From the NCBI RefSeq assembly GCF_000377205.1, contig NZ_KB897906.1, positions 216,272 through 280,271 of the forward strand: a DNA stretch of 64,000 nucleotides. The letters run 5' to 3'. A model generated the notes under the pieces. That model did not search any database. It was not told the DNA's origin and saw nothing but the letters and a program-made list of their open reading frames with translations. This stretch comes from Thioalkalivibrio sp. ALJ3. Its GTDB lineage: Bacteria > Pseudomonadota > Gammaproteobacteria > Ectothiorhodospirales > Ectothiorhodospiraceae. How positions within the stretch are numbered: position 1 is the first letter of the stretch; every line of letters starts with the position of its first letter. Made by a program: the position numbers and the translations under genes. This document shows, piece by piece, positions 40,755 through 49,959 of this stretch.

Positions 40755-41713
40755 ACGCCCTCCTCTGCCATCTCGGACGTGGCCTCGGCCGCATGCCCAG
40801 TCAGCGCCAGAAAGACATCGTCCAGGCTCGCGGTGCGCAGACCGAGTTCGACCGCCTCGATCCCCACCTGATCCAGGGCCCTCAGCACCCTCGGTACCAC
40901 GGCACTGCTCGTCACGGCGACGTTCAGGGTGTTGTCCCGCGTCTGCGGGCGCTCACCGACGATACGTGCGATCTCCTTGGCCGCTTCATCGACCCGGGCC
41001 GAGTCCGCCACCACCACGAACAGCGAGCGGCCACCCACGCGCTCCTTCAATTCCGCCGAGGTTCCCTCGGCAATGATCCGCCCGCGATCCAGCACCACGA
41101 TCCGATCTGCCAGGGCGTCCGCTTCATCCAGATACTGGGTCGTCAGCAACACGGTGGTGCCCTGCTCCCGCAGTTCCCCTACCAGGCGCCACAGAGCGCG
41201 GCGCGCCCGCGGGTCCAGCCCCGTGGTCGGCTCGTCGAGAAAGAGAATGGCGGGATCCCCGACCAGACTGGCCGCTAAATCCAGTCGGCGGCGCATCCCC
41301 CCGGAATAGGTCTGTACCGGCCGCTTCGCAGCATCCTGTAGATGAAACTGCCCCAACAACTCGTCCGCACGGCGGCGCGCGTGGCGACGCCCAAGACCCA
41401 GCAGCCGCGCGATCAGCAACAGGTTCTCGCGCCCGGTAAGCTTCTCGTCTACCGATGCATACTGTCCGGTCAGCCCGATAATCTCTCGCACCCGTTCCGC
41501 ATCGCGCACGACATCAAAGCCGCCGACCTCGGCCATGCCCGCATCCGGGGCAATCAGGGTGGAGAGCATGCGCACGATGGTGGTCTTGCCGGCTCCGTTG
41601 GGCCCCAGGAGCCCCAGTATGCTTCCGGGCGGGACTTCCAGATCGATGCCATCAACGGCGCGGATGCCGTTGTAACTGCGCACCAGTCCCTGCAGGCGAA
41701 TTGCGATTTCCAT
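40751..41713 (-). CDS. DrrA-like ABC transporter ATPase
   Basis: This ATPase of about 320 residues has Walker A LLGPNGAGKTT, signature YSGGMRRRLDLAASL and Walker B ILFLDEPTTGLDPRARRALW. The C-terminal extension after about residue 220 (GRSLFVVVADSARVDEAAKEIARIVG..., ELGLRTASLDDVFLALTG) is characteristic of the daunorubicin-resistance DrrA family. I chose ATG 41713. Nine more residues are open upstream. It forms an exporter with the following permease. The drug or metabolite exported is unknown. Confidence 0.92.
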   Translation of the reverse strand: MEIAIRLQGLVRSYNGIRAVDGIDLEVPPGSILGLLGPNGAGKTTIVRMLSTLIAPDAGMAEVGGFDVVRDAERVREIIGLTGQYASVDEKLTGRENLLLIARLLGLGRRHARRRADELLGQFHLQDAAKRPVQTYSGGMRRRLDLAASLVGDPAILFLDEPTTGLDPRARRALWRLVGELREQGTTVLLTTQYLDEADALADRIVVLDRGRIIAEGTSAELKERVGGRSLFVVVADSARVDEAAKEIARIVGERPQTRDNTLNVAVTSSAVVPRVLRALDQVGIEAVELGLRTASLDDVFLALTGHAAEATSEMAEEGV

Positions 41714-41758
41714 CGCCGTAGCATTCACTGCACCAAGCAATGGCGCAACAGCTACACG

Positions 41759-42229
41759 TTATAAATGGCGACTGAAGAGTCCCTGCCGACTTGGCCTTAA
41801 CAACTCCCGCCAGGTAACCGCCGGCAGCTTGATCAGAGTTTCGTGATCGCCACCCTCCAGGTAGACATCCCCTTCGGTTGGCACGTGTTCATCGACGATG
41901 CTCTCCAGCCCATAGGGCGCTCCCAGTGCGGGGATCGCCCCACGGGCACAGTCTGCAAAGGTTTCGACGACCTCTTGTTCGGTCGCCAGCCCGACATGCT
42001 CCCCGATCAGGTGATGTAGCTGCCCAAGATGCAAGCGCCGCGACGCTGGCAGAATGGCCAGCATGTAGTGGCCCGCATCCTCGACCAGTACGCCCTTCGC
42101 CAGACGGTCACCCGGCACATGGGCGGCCTCCGCCGTGCGCGTCGCGGTGCTTGAATACGGGTGTTGGACTCTCGCATAGACAATGCCCTGATCAGCGAGA
42201 TACTGGCTAAGACGCCTCGCGACACTCAT
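41759..42229 (-). CDS. YbaK/ProX-family aminoacyl-tRNA deacylase-like protein
   Basis: This 156-residue protein has the YbaK/EbsC fold. The conserved lysine is in GDRLAKGVLVEDAGHYMLAILPA, and the later GAIPALGAPYGLESIVDE and DVYLEGGDHETLIKL blocks fit. Members hydrolyse mischarged aminoacyl-tRNAs (for example Cys- or Ala-tRNA-Pro). Which substrate this one uses cannot be told. It lies 45 bases upstream of the DrrA-like gene on the same strand, with no clear functional tie. Confidence 0.85.
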   Translation of the reverse strand: MSVARRLSQYLADQGIVYARVQHPYSSTATRTAEAAHVPGDRLAKGVLVEDAGHYMLAILPASRRLHLGQLHHLIGEHVGLATEQEVVETFADCARGAIPALGAPYGLESIVDEHVPTEGDVYLEGGDHETLIKLPAVTWRELLRPSRQGLFSRHL

Positions 42230-42275
42230 CCGAAAATCCTCCTGCGCTTCCCACCTGGACTATAGACGCAGAGGA

Positions 42276-43418
42276 TTACACTGGGATGATATTCGGGGGC
42301 TTCGCGGCCAGATTTGACGGGACAACCGCCGACCCCGAAGGCGGCGTGTCATCATCAGAGTGCAAGGGCATTTCATCCGCTTCGGCGACCTGAAGATGAT
42401 TGCGACCGTCGTTTTTCGCGCGGTACAGGCTTTGATCGGCGTCCGCCAATGCCCGCTCAAAGGCGCCAGCAGACTCCAGGCTTGCCAGGCCGGCACTAAA
42501 CGTCAAGCGCAGTCCGTTATCGCCAATGGGCAGGGTGGTCCTCGCGAAGTCCATCCGGATGTCGTCGACGATCGCCAACGCCTCGGCACACTGCGCATCC
42601 GTAATGACCAGGACGAACTCTTCTCCACCCCAGCGGCACACGATGTCCTGTGCCCTGACGCTGGAACGCAGGTGCCTGGCAAAAGCCGAAATCGCCCGAT
42701 CACCGGCATCATGCCCGTGTGTGTCGTTCACCGCCTTGAAGTGATCCAAGTCCAGGATCGCAAGGGATGCCGGAAAGCGTGGCGGCGGCAGAGCGGCAAG
42801 AGCACCTTCCAGACCTCGACGATTCAATAGCTTGGTCAATGCGTCGTGGCGAGCATCCACGCAAACCTGTTCATGTATATCCACCGTCGCCGAATACGAT
42901 CGCAAACGAATCCATTCGGACACTATTGCCAGCAGCATAAGGGCCGCGAGCGCCACCAGGATGAGTACCTTTTCAACAAAGCTGTACGGATAAACCCAAT
43001 GCTGGGACACCGAGCCAAAAAGCCCCATGGCCACGGCCACCAGAAAAAGCCCGCAAATGGACATCGTCACCCGGATATTCGTGAACCCGGCCATCACCAT
43101 GATGATCACGATGGCAAACGCGAAGTAGGCCCCGGTTCCTTCGACGCCGCCATGCATGATCAGGAAACTTGCGAGCAGAAAAGCCAATGCCGACAACAGA
43201 AAGCTGACGTTACGGAAATCACCGGTAAGCCTGCTGTAAAGCATCAACGACAGACACAGCACCGCGGTGGTCAAGAGCACGGTTGCCAGAACCGCTCGCC
43301 CGGTCGACATGGCCAGGACTCCAAATGCAACCAGCAGCACTGATCCCAGAGTGGCAAATATCGACACGAGCAGAACGCGATGTTCGGCCTCAATTTCTTC
43401 CGGTGCCCTTACGGTCAT
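42276..43418 (-). CDS. Membrane-bound GGDEF diguanylate cyclase
   Basis: This 380-residue protein has six hydrophobic segments in the first 170 residues (ILVSIFATLGSVLLVAFGVLAMS to LMLLAIVSEWIRL). A GGDEF domain follows. The active loop reads CRWGGEEF and the product-inhibition site RxxD is intact (RAQD, five residues before GGEEF). It should make c-di-GMP from GTP with feedback inhibition. The sensor part has no named domain that I recognise. It is transcribed away from the AT-rich gap at 43.4-44.0 kb. A proline-rich tail follows the catalytic domain. Confidence 0.92.
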   Translation of the reverse strand: MTVRAPEEIEAEHRVLLVSIFATLGSVLLVAFGVLAMSTGRAVLATVLLTTAVLCLSLMLYSRLTGDFRNVSFLLSALAFLLASFLIMHGGVEGTGAYFAFAIVIIMVMAGFTNIRVTMSICGLFLVAVAMGLFGSVSQHWVYPYSFVEKVLILVALAALMLLAIVSEWIRLRSYSATVDIHEQVCVDARHDALTKLLNRRGLEGALAALPPPRFPASLAILDLDHFKAVNDTHGHDAGDRAISAFARHLRSSVRAQDIVCRWGGEEFVLVITDAQCAEALAIVDDIRMDFARTTLPIGDNGLRLTFSAGLASLESAGAFERALADADQSLYRAKNDGRNHLQVAEADEMPLHSDDDTPPSGSAVVPSNLAAKPPNIIPV

Positions 43419-44033
43419 CCGCTCTCCTCAAACACGTTGATTCGCACTCTGGTCATGGCTCGAGAGTGGCACTTTTTGTCTACGCAATACCCTTCACAAA
43501 TGCCGCTCCGGGAGCCTTAACAGCACAGAACATGCTGCTACCTCTATTAACTTAAGTTAAGACCCATTCATTACACTTGAACTTAACCCAAGTTAATGCG
43601 AACCCACTACATTACCAACGGATGAATCTACACGAATCGTCAACGATTTTTCTCTTCGCACCACCACTTTTTGTGACGCGGAACCGAAAATCGAGACTGA
43701 CTCAGAACCAACACTGCAGGTCCAGGCTGATCTTTCCCGACAACCCCGGACGACTGGATTCAGCATAATCACATTCGGTTGGCATAGCGCCCCTGACCGC
43801 CAACAACTGCAGGATACGGGCCGCAAAAATGACGCTCCCTTTTTATGCTAAGGATATATATTTTCTGAGAATTGCCTGTTCAGGCTAACCAGACGCGCCA
43901 ATCGCCAGGGCCACCACGTTTGCCGCACTACCACGGCATCGTGCACTCGAATGTTGATTAGTCAGGGAATATGGATTGACCTTTCGGAGCGAATCATTCG
44001 AAGGAGGCCCAAGGCGCGAGATACAATGATCGG
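43419..44033. other. Gene-free AT-rich intergenic region
   Basis: No credible gene lies in these 615 bases between two divergent genes. It is AT-rich compared with the surroundings: a hand count of 43541-43600 gives 21 G+C of 60. It contains two palindromes of the form TTAAC-N4-GTTAA (listed separately). A TTTTATGCTAAGGATATATA stretch near 43841-43860 could hold a -10 element, and a GGAGG lies about 30 bases upstream of the plus-strand start at 44034. A 63-codon frame (43577-43768) has no recognisable features. Confidence 0.7.
43547..43596. promoter_or_regulatory. Paired TTAAC-N4-GTTAA palindromes
   Basis: TTAACTTAAGTTAA (43547-43560) is a perfect 14-base palindrome. TTAACCCAAGTTAA (43583-43596) keeps both outer arms with a different centre. 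The start-to-start spacing is 36 bases, about 3.4 helical turns. They lie about 130-180 bases upstream of the diguanylate cyclase gene at 42276-43418. Identical arms and variable centres suggest a dimeric regulator, but I know of no named protein with this site. Confidence 0.55.
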
Positions 44034-45041
44034 ATGACTACATTTTCCATACTTGACCTCGCCCCGATCACGGTCGGTTCAGATGCTCGTGAGGCACTGC
44101 ACAGAACGCTGGACCTCGCGAGACTCGCCGATAAATTGGGATTCACGCGGTACTGGCTCGCCGAACACCACAACATGCCGGGGATCGCCAGTGCGGCGAC
44201 CGCAGTGCTCATCGGCCAGGTCGCGGCTGCTACGACGCGCATCCGCGTGGGCGCTGGCGGCATCATGCTGCCCAACCATGCGCCGCTGATCGTGGCCGAG
44301 CAGTTCGGCACCCTGAATGCCCTCTTTCCCAGTCGGATCGATCTGGGACTGGGCCGCGCACCGGGCACGGACCCCGCCACGGCCCGTGCCCTGCGTCGCA
44401 GCACGCAGAGCGACCCTGAGCAGTTCCCGCGGGATTTGGTGGAACTGCAGGGCTACCTGGCCGACCCCGCTCCGGACCAGGCCATTCGGGCGATACCGGG
44501 CGCCGGTTCTCATGTTCCTGTCTGGATCCTTGGCTCCAGCCTGTTCGGGGCCCAGCTTGCGGCGCACCTGGGACTGCCCTATGCCTTTGCCTCCCATTTC
44601 GCGCCGGGACAGCTGCACGACGCGATCGCGATCTACCGCCGCGAATTCCGGCCGTCCCCGGACCTGGATGCGCCCTGGGTGATGGCCGGGTACAACGTTT
44701 ATGTGGCCGACACCGATATCGATGCACAGACGCTGGCCAGTTCCATGGAGCAGGCTTTCATCAGCCTGCGGCGCGGCCGACCAGAACCGATCCAGCCTCC
44801 GATCCCGCACTACCGCGAACAGCTCGACCGCGCCGAACGGGCGATTGTCGAGCAGACCATGGCCTGCTCCGCGATCGGGGCACCCGACACCGTCGAGCAG
44901 AAAATGCGCCGCTTCCTCGAGGCCACGCAGGTCGACGAGCTGATCCTGACCACCACGACCTTCGATCACGACGCCCGCTGCCGCTCCCTGGAGCTCACCG
45001 CCCAGGTCTGCGACCGCCTCTCTCCCTCCCGAGGCCCGTAG
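44034..45041 (+). CDS. Luciferase-like (LLM) flavin-dependent oxidoreductase
   Basis: This 335-residue TIM-barrel enzyme belongs to the bacterial luciferase-like monooxygenases. Recognisable blocks are [77 protein letters not shown], and near the C-terminus [29 protein letters not shown]. This is the subgroup close to E. coli YhbW. It needs FMNH2 or F420-like cofactors, but the substrate is unknown. A divergent TrpB follows 73 bases downstream on the same strand. Confidence 0.9.
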   Translation: MTTFSILDLAPITVGSDAREALHRTLDLARLADKLGFTRYWLAEHHNMPGIASAATAVLIGQVAAATTRIRVGAGGIMLPNHAPLIVAEQFGTLNALFPSRIDLGLGRAPGTDPATARALRRSTQSDPEQFPRDLVELQGYLADPAPDQAIRAIPGAGSHVPVWILGSSLFGAQLAAHLGLPYAFASHFAPGQLHDAIAIYRREFRPSPDLDAPWVMAGYNVYVADTDIDAQTLASSMEQAFISLRRGRPEPIQPPIPHYREQLDRAERAIVEQTMACSAIGAPDTVEQKMRRFLEATQVDELILTTTTFDHDARCRSLELTAQVCDRLSPSRGP

Positions 45042-45114
45042 TTCTCGAACGGGCTTGGCAAAGGGCGCCCGGCACAGGATCATTCGCCCTTTCGAACATG
45101 CACGAGGGCGGGCG

Positions 45115-46314
45115 ATGCCGTACCTGAAGGATTTTCCGAACCAGGAAGGTTATTTCGGCGAGTTCGGGGGTGCGTTCCTGCCCCCCGAACTGGAACCCCA
45201 TTTTGCCGAGATCAACCGCGCCTACCTGACGCTCGCCCGCTCGGCCGACTTCCTGAACGAGCTGCGCTACATCCGCAAGCACTACCAGGGCCGCCCCACC
45301 CCGGTGTACTACGCGCACAACCTGAGCCGCGAGGCCGGCGCGCATATCTATCTGAAGCGCGAGGACTTGAACCATTCCGGGGCGCACAAGCTGAACCACT
45401 GTATGGGCGAGGCCCTGCTGGCCAAGCACATGGGCAAGCGCAAGTTGATCGCGGAGACCGGCGCCGGCCAGCACGGGGTCGCGCTGGCCACTGCGGCCGC
45501 GTACTTCGGCATGGAATGCGAGATCCACATGGGCGAGATCGACATCGCCAAGGAAGCGCCCAACGTCACCCGCATGAAGCTGATGGGCGCGCAGGTCGTG
45601 CCGGTGTCCTTCGGCGGCCGTTCACTCAAGGAGGCGGTGGACTCGGCCTTCCAGTCCTACCTGTCGCAGGCGGACGAGGCCCTGTTCGCGATCGGCTCCG
45701 TGGTGGGCCCGCACCCGTTCCCGCTGATGGTGCGCAACTTCCAGTCGGCGGTCGGCATCGAGGCGCGCGAGCAAGTCATGGAGATGACCGGCGGCGAACT
45801 GCCCGATCACGTCGTGGCCTGCGTCGGCGGCGGCTCCAACGCGATGGGGATGTTTGCCGGCTTCATCGAGGACGCCGGCGTCCAGCTGAACGGGGTCGAG
45901 CCACTCGGACGCGGCACGAAGCTGGGCGAACACTCCGCCACCATGACCTACGGCAAGCCCGGCATGATCCACGGCTTCAAGTGCATGCTGCTGGCCGACG
46001 AGGAAGGCAACCCGGCCCCGGTCCACTCCATCGCCTCGGGCCTCGACTACCCCGGTGTCGGCCCGGAACATTCCTACCTGAAGACCATCGAACGCGTGGC
46101 CTACCATGCGATCAGCGACGACGAGACCCTGGAGGCCTTCTATCGCCTGTCGCGTGCCGAAGGCATCATCCCGGCGCTGGAGAGTGCCCATGCCGTTGCC
46201 TGGGCGATGAAATACGGCCGCGAGAACCCCGGCGTCACAATCCTCGCCAACCTGTCCGGCCGGGGCGACAAGGACATCGACTACGTCGTCCGCGAATTCG
46301 GCCACGGCGACTAG
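45115..46314 (+). CDS. Second tryptophan synthase beta-like protein (TrpB paralogue)
   Basis: This 399-residue PLP enzyme is related to TrpB but clearly differs from the copy at 20471-21679. The PLP lysine is Lys92 in [15 protein letters not shown] (HTGAHKVNN in the canonical copy). [51 protein letters not shown] and [16 protein letters not shown] follow. ATG 45115 is preceded by a purine-rich GAGGGCGGGCG. No trpA partner is adjacent. It may act as a stand-alone indole-scavenging synthase or on another substrate. I could not assign it to a named TrpB subgroup. Confidence 0.9.
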   Translation: MPYLKDFPNQEGYFGEFGGAFLPPELEPHFAEINRAYLTLARSADFLNELRYIRKHYQGRPTPVYYAHNLSREAGAHIYLKREDLNHSGAHKLNHCMGEALLAKHMGKRKLIAETGAGQHGVALATAAAYFGMECEIHMGEIDIAKEAPNVTRMKLMGAQVVPVSFGGRSLKEAVDSAFQSYLSQADEALFAIGSVVGPHPFPLMVRNFQSAVGIEAREQVMEMTGGELPDHVVACVGGGSNAMGMFAGFIEDAGVQLNGVEPLGRGTKLGEHSATMTYGKPGMIHGFKCMLLADEEGNPAPVHSIASGLDYPGVGPEHSYLKTIERVAYHAISDDETLEAFYRLSRAEGIIPALESAHAVAWAMKYGRENPGVTILANLSGRGDKDIDYVVREFGHGD

Positions 46315-46379
46315 CACCTCGGGAACTCCCTGCCAGGACCCGGGTATCTAACACCCACAGGTTTTGACGGAGGGGTGTG

Positions 46380-46646
46380 ATGGCGGGTGGCTGGTCCAAA
46401 GACGGTGCGGAACAGGAGCAGATCGACGACACCGTCGAGGACGCGCTGGCGCGTGTGCGCAGCCAGCTCCCCGAGGGCGAGAGCCTCGAGGCGTGCGAGG
46501 AATGCGGGGCCACGATCCCCGAGGCCCGCCGCCGCGCCCTGCCCGGCGTACGCCTGTGCGTCCCCTGCCAGGAAGCGCATGACGAGGCGGACGCGGCCTT
46601 CAGCCCCTACAACCGGCGCGCCTCCAAGGACAGCCAATTGCGATGA
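46380..46646 (+). CDS. DksA/TraR-type C4 zinc-finger protein (short)
   Basis: This 88-residue protein has a C4 zinc-finger with Cys39, Cys42, Cys60 and Cys63 (EACEECGATIPEARRRALPGVRLCVPCQE), the TraR/YbiI type. A GGAGGGG ribosome-binding site precedes GTG 46377 and ATG 46380. I chose the ATG. Short DksA-like proteins can bind RNA polymerase through the secondary channel, but the coiled-coil arm that carries the acidic tip is very short here. Its function is therefore open. Confidence 0.85.
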   Translation: MAGGWSKDGAEQEQIDDTVEDALARVRSQLPEGESLEACEECGATIPEARRRALPGVRLCVPCQEAHDEADAAFSPYNRRASKDSQLR

Positions 46647-46688
46647 CTCCCCTCGGACTTCGCAGCCAGCCAGCAGAGGTCGAAGCCC

Positions 46689-47612
46689 ATGGCGCGAACC
46701 CTGTACATCACCCATCCCTCCGGCCGGCTTCACGATCCCGGCTCCGGACACCCTGAATGCCCCCAGCGGCTGGCCGCCATTGATGCCGCGCTGCAGAACC
46801 TCGATGGACTTGAACGCGTCGAGGACCCGCCACCGGCGGCGAACGAGGACCTGACGCGTGCCCACACCCGCGCCCACGTGGACGCGATTCAAGCCGCACA
46901 ACCCGGGCCCGGCGTTCGCGTCGCAGTGGACCCCGACACCCGCATCAACCAGCACTCGATCCTCGCGGCACATCATGCGGCCGGCGCGGCGATCGAGGGC
47001 GTTCGCCGGGTCCTGGACGACAAGGCCGCCCATGCCTTTTGTGCGATTCGCCCCCCCGGCCACCACGCGGAGCGGGATCGGGCGATGGGTTTTTGCCTGT
47101 TCAACAACGTGGCCGTCGCTGCACGCTGGGCGCTGGATGTACACGGCCTTGACCGTGTCGCAATCGCCGACTTCGACGTCCATCACGGCAACGGGACCGA
47201 GGACATCTTCCGCGACGATCCCCGAGTGCTTTTCTGCTCCAGCTTCCAGCATCCGTTCTATCCGGACCGTCCCCTGTCCCGTCGCGAGCACCTCATCCAT
47301 ACGCCGCTCGCGGCGGGCACCGACGGCCGCGCCTTCCGCACTGCGATCGAACTCGACTGGCTGCCCGCCCTGGAGCGATTCCGGCCGGAGCTGATCCTGG
47401 TGTCCGCCGGCTTTGACGCGCATCGGGAGGACCCGCTCGCCGGGCTCAATCTGGTCGAAAGTGACTTCGAATGGGTTACACGCCAACTGCTAGCAATCGC
47501 CAATCAATCCGCGGCGGGCCAGCTGGTTTCGGTTTTGGAAGGCGGGTATGACCTTGCCGCGCTTTCGCGCAGCGTGCGCAGCCATGTCCGGGCATTGATG
47601 GACTTCAGATAG
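46689..47612 (+). CDS. Histone-deacetylase-fold amidohydrolase
   Basis: This 307-residue member of the arginase/deacetylase superfamily has the active-site pair His125-His126 in RPPGHHAERDRAMGFCLFNN and zinc ligands in DFDVHHGNGTEDIF. The block LILVSAGFDAHREDPLAGLNL and the tail GGYDLAAL are also present. Bacterial relatives (AcuC, HdaH, polyamine deacetylases) remove acetyl groups from proteins or polyamines. Which substrate applies is not shown. It follows the zinc-finger gene by 42 bases. Confidence 0.93.
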   Translation: MARTLYITHPSGRLHDPGSGHPECPQRLAAIDAALQNLDGLERVEDPPPAANEDLTRAHTRAHVDAIQAAQPGPGVRVAVDPDTRINQHSILAAHHAAGAAIEGVRRVLDDKAAHAFCAIRPPGHHAERDRAMGFCLFNNVAVAARWALDVHGLDRVAIADFDVHHGNGTEDIFRDDPRVLFCSSFQHPFYPDRPLSRREHLIHTPLAAGTDGRAFRTAIELDWLPALERFRPELILVSAGFDAHREDPLAGLNLVESDFEWVTRQLLAIANQSAAGQLVSVLEGGYDLAALSRSVRSHVRALMDFR

Positions 47613-47649
47613 CAGCGTCTCGACCCCGTACCTGCGGTACCCTGCGCCC

Positions 47650-48207
47650 ATGAACCTGCGCAGCCATCCCCTCTTGGTCGGCCTGATGTTCCAGGCTGCC
47701 CTGATTCCTCTCGCTCTCCTTCTGGCCGCGCTCGCGGGGATCCCGCTGGGCGAACATCTCCACTGGGATCCGGATCATGTGTTGATCGGCTTGATAGCGG
47801 TCCTTCCGATGCTGGCAATGCTCGGACTGGTCGCGCATTTCGGCGGGACCGCCTACGACACCCTGTCCAGTCAGGTACGCGAGTTCATCGGCAGGTTGTT
47901 CGGAAACGCTTGGCCCGGAGCGATACTGTTGATCTCGCTTCTGGCCGGGCTCGGCGAAGAGCTCCTCGTGCGTGGTGTCCTGCAGACCTGGCTGGACACC
48001 CGAATGCCCGCCGGCCTGGCAATCGTGATCGCGGCTGTCGTCTTCGGCCTGGCCCACGCGATCACCCGCCTGTATTTCGTCTTTGCCACGGCCATCGGCC
48101 TTTATCTGGGGCTGCTCTATTACCTGACGGGTAACCTGCTGGTGGTCGTCATCACCCACGCGCTGTATGACTGGATCGTAATCCACTGGTACCGGCGCAA
48201 GCTTTGA
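47650..48207 (+). CDS. CPBP-family intramembrane metalloprotease
   Basis: This 185-residue protein has about five membrane helices. The CPBP (Abi) motifs are Glu103-Glu104 with Arg108 (GLGEELLVRGVLQTWL), the second-helix FGLAHAITR and the C-terminal His in VVVITHALYDW. These match the Rce1-like glutamate-dependent intramembrane proteases. Bacterial members act in protein processing or self-immunity to peptides. No peptide gene is visible nearby. It may be co-transcribed with the preceding deacetylase gene. Confidence 0.9.
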   Translation: MNLRSHPLLVGLMFQAALIPLALLLAALAGIPLGEHLHWDPDHVLIGLIAVLPMLAMLGLVAHFGGTAYDTLSSQVREFIGRLFGNAWPGAILLISLLAGLGEELLVRGVLQTWLDTRMPAGLAIVIAAVVFGLAHAITRLYFVFATAIGLYLGLLYYLTGNLLVVVITHALYDWIVIHWYRRKL

Positions 48208-48273
48208 CTCTAGTTTGCGAAGTGCGCGGCCCATTTCCATACTCGAGTAACGGACATCCTCAAGGGCGCTGCC

Positions 48274-49566
48274 GTGAACCAACTCCACCGGGGCGATCTT
48301 CTACTGCTGCTGGCACTGGTCGTCCCGCTCTGGGCCGGCGGCCATTTCGCGCCCATCATCTGGGAACGCGACGAGGTCATCCGCTGGCTGACCCAGGCCT
48401 CCGGTGTGCTGGCGCTCACCTGTATGCTGCTGGCTGGAATTCTGAGCACCCGGCTTCCGCGCGGCGACCGGCTGTTTGGAGGCCTCAACATCCTCTGGAC
48501 ACGCCACCACGCCCTGGGAGCCGCATCCCTGCTCCTCGCCATCGTGCATGTCTGGTTCGTCGCGGCAAGCGGACTGGGGCATTCCGTGACGTCGGCCGTT
48601 CAGCGCCTGTTCCCGGGCCCTGACCACTGGCCCATCGTCGCCGGATGGCTCGCGCTGGTCGTCCTCGTCATCGTGCTGGCCCCGACCTTCAAGTTCTTCG
48701 GTGAACCCGGCTACGCCCGCTGGAAACGCCTGCATGTGTTCTCCGGGCTCGCACTGCTGCTGGGGATTGTCCATGCCTGGCCGCTGGCTCAAGCCACCTG
48801 GCCCTGGTGGGTGCTTGGCCTACTGGCCCTCTCCGCCTACCTCTGGCGCAAGCTGATCTCGCCGCGAATCGGGCGGCATACCTATCGGGTGGAAGGTCTG
48901 GACCGACTGACCCCGACCATGGTCGAGTTGTGTCTGCGCCCCGAAGGAAAGCCACTGGATTACCAGCCGGCGCAGTTTGTCTATCTGACACCGCTCGACC
49001 CGGGACTGGCCAACGGCCAGGGCGAGGAACACCCATTCACCCTTGCCTCCGCACCCGGCGAGGAACACCTGCGCATCGGGATCAAGGCGCTGGGGGACGG
49101 GTCGCGTGCGTTGCAGGGGATCGCCACGGGCAGCACGGTCCAGGTAGAGGGCCCGTACGGGACCTTCCTGCAAGGTCATGATCGCAAGCGCCCGGCAGTC
49201 TGGCTGGGCGCGGGAGTGGGCATCACCCCCTTTGTGTCCGTGGTGCGCGATCTGGCGCACGAAGGACGCTCGGCTGCCCCTCCCGTGCATCTCTTCCAGT
49301 TGGCCGATCGGCGGGAGGCGGCGGCCTACCATGACGAACTCGAGCGTCTCGCCGACACGATCGAGGATCTGGACCTGACGTTGCACCTGCGCGAACGGGA
49401 CGGCCTGCTCAGCGCCGATTTCCTGCGGCAGCACTGTGCGGATTTCGCATCCGCCGAATTCTGGATCTGCGGCCCGGAGGTCGTCGACCGTTACGTGCGC
49501 GGACTACTGCATGCCGAAGGCGTACCGAACTCACGTATCCACTCCGAGGCCTTCCATTTACTGTGA
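48274..49566 (+). CDS. Ferric-reductase-like transmembrane flavoprotein
   Basis: The 430-residue protein starts at GTG 48274. The N-terminal half has six membrane helices of the ferric-reductase type, with histidines that could bind haem (RHHALGAASLLLAIVHVW, RLHVFSGLALLLGIVHAW). The second half is a ferredoxin-reductase module: FAD-binding PAQFVYLTPL and HPFTLASAPGEEHLRIGIKALG, NAD(P)H-binding WLGAGVGITPFVSVVRDL and a final WICGPEVVDRYVRGLL. It would move electrons from NAD(P)H across or into the membrane. A membrane-anchored cytochrome b5 follows seven bases later and is a natural partner. Confidence 0.92.
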   Translation: MNQLHRGDLLLLLALVVPLWAGGHFAPIIWERDEVIRWLTQASGVLALTCMLLAGILSTRLPRGDRLFGGLNILWTRHHALGAASLLLAIVHVWFVAASGLGHSVTSAVQRLFPGPDHWPIVAGWLALVVLVIVLAPTFKFFGEPGYARWKRLHVFSGLALLLGIVHAWPLAQATWPWWVLGLLALSAYLWRKLISPRIGRHTYRVEGLDRLTPTMVELCLRPEGKPLDYQPAQFVYLTPLDPGLANGQGEEHPFTLASAPGEEHLRIGIKALGDGSRALQGIATGSTVQVEGPYGTFLQGHDRKRPAVWLGAGVGITPFVSVVRDLAHEGRSAAPPVHLFQLADRREAAAYHDELERLADTIEDLDLTLHLRERDGLLSADFLRQHCADFASAEFWICGPEVVDRYVRGLLHAEGVPNSRIHSEAFHLL

Positions 49567-49573
49567 GCACGCC

Positions 49574-49942
49574 ATGACAAAAACCGGCCAGACTGTTTAT
49601 ACGCTCCTAGTCGCGTTCATCGCGAGCCTGCTGACCCTCCTGGCCGTGCATCTGCTGCGCCCGGACACCACGCCACCGGTCGTGGAGGGTGACAAGGGCA
49701 TCACACACGAAGAACTGGCCCGCCACGCCACCGAAGACGACTGCTGGATGGCGATCCATGGCGTGGTCTATGACTTCACCGAGTACCTGCCGCGTCATCC
49801 GACACCGATTGAGGACGACTGCGGAACGGATGCCTCGCACGGGTGGGATACCAAGGGGGTCGGCCGTCCCCACAGCCGCCGTGCCCACGACATGCTCCCC
49901 GACTACCGCATCGGCGTACTCGCCGGTGACGACCAGCCTTGA
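49574..49942 (+). CDS. Membrane-anchored cytochrome b5-like haem protein
   Basis: This 122-residue protein has one N-terminal helix (TVYTLLVAFIASLLTLLAVHLL) and a small cytochrome b5 domain. The domain begins GITHEELARHATEDDCWMAIHGVVYDFTEYLPRHP. Likely haem ligands are His75 (RHPTP in place of the usual HPGG) and His100 (GRPHSRRAHDMLPDYRIGVL). Two cysteines (57 and 83) are present. The gene lies seven bases after the ferric-reductase-like gene, so the pair probably forms a short electron-transfer chain. Confidence 0.88.
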   Translation: MTKTGQTVYTLLVAFIASLLTLLAVHLLRPDTTPPVVEGDKGITHEELARHATEDDCWMAIHGVVYDFTEYLPRHPTPIEDDCGTDASHGWDTKGVGRPHSRRAHDMLPDYRIGVLAGDDQP

Positions 49943-49959
49943 TTCGGGCCGGACACGCG

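Noticed and set aside
43577-43768. A 63-codon frame in the AT-rich gap
   Set aside because: No ribosome-binding site, no motif, and it overlaps one of the palindromes. Not enough evidence for a gene.
45115-46314. The second trpB as an assembly duplication of the first
   Set aside because: The two differ at many positions, including around the PLP lysine, and have different neighbours, so this is a true paralogue.
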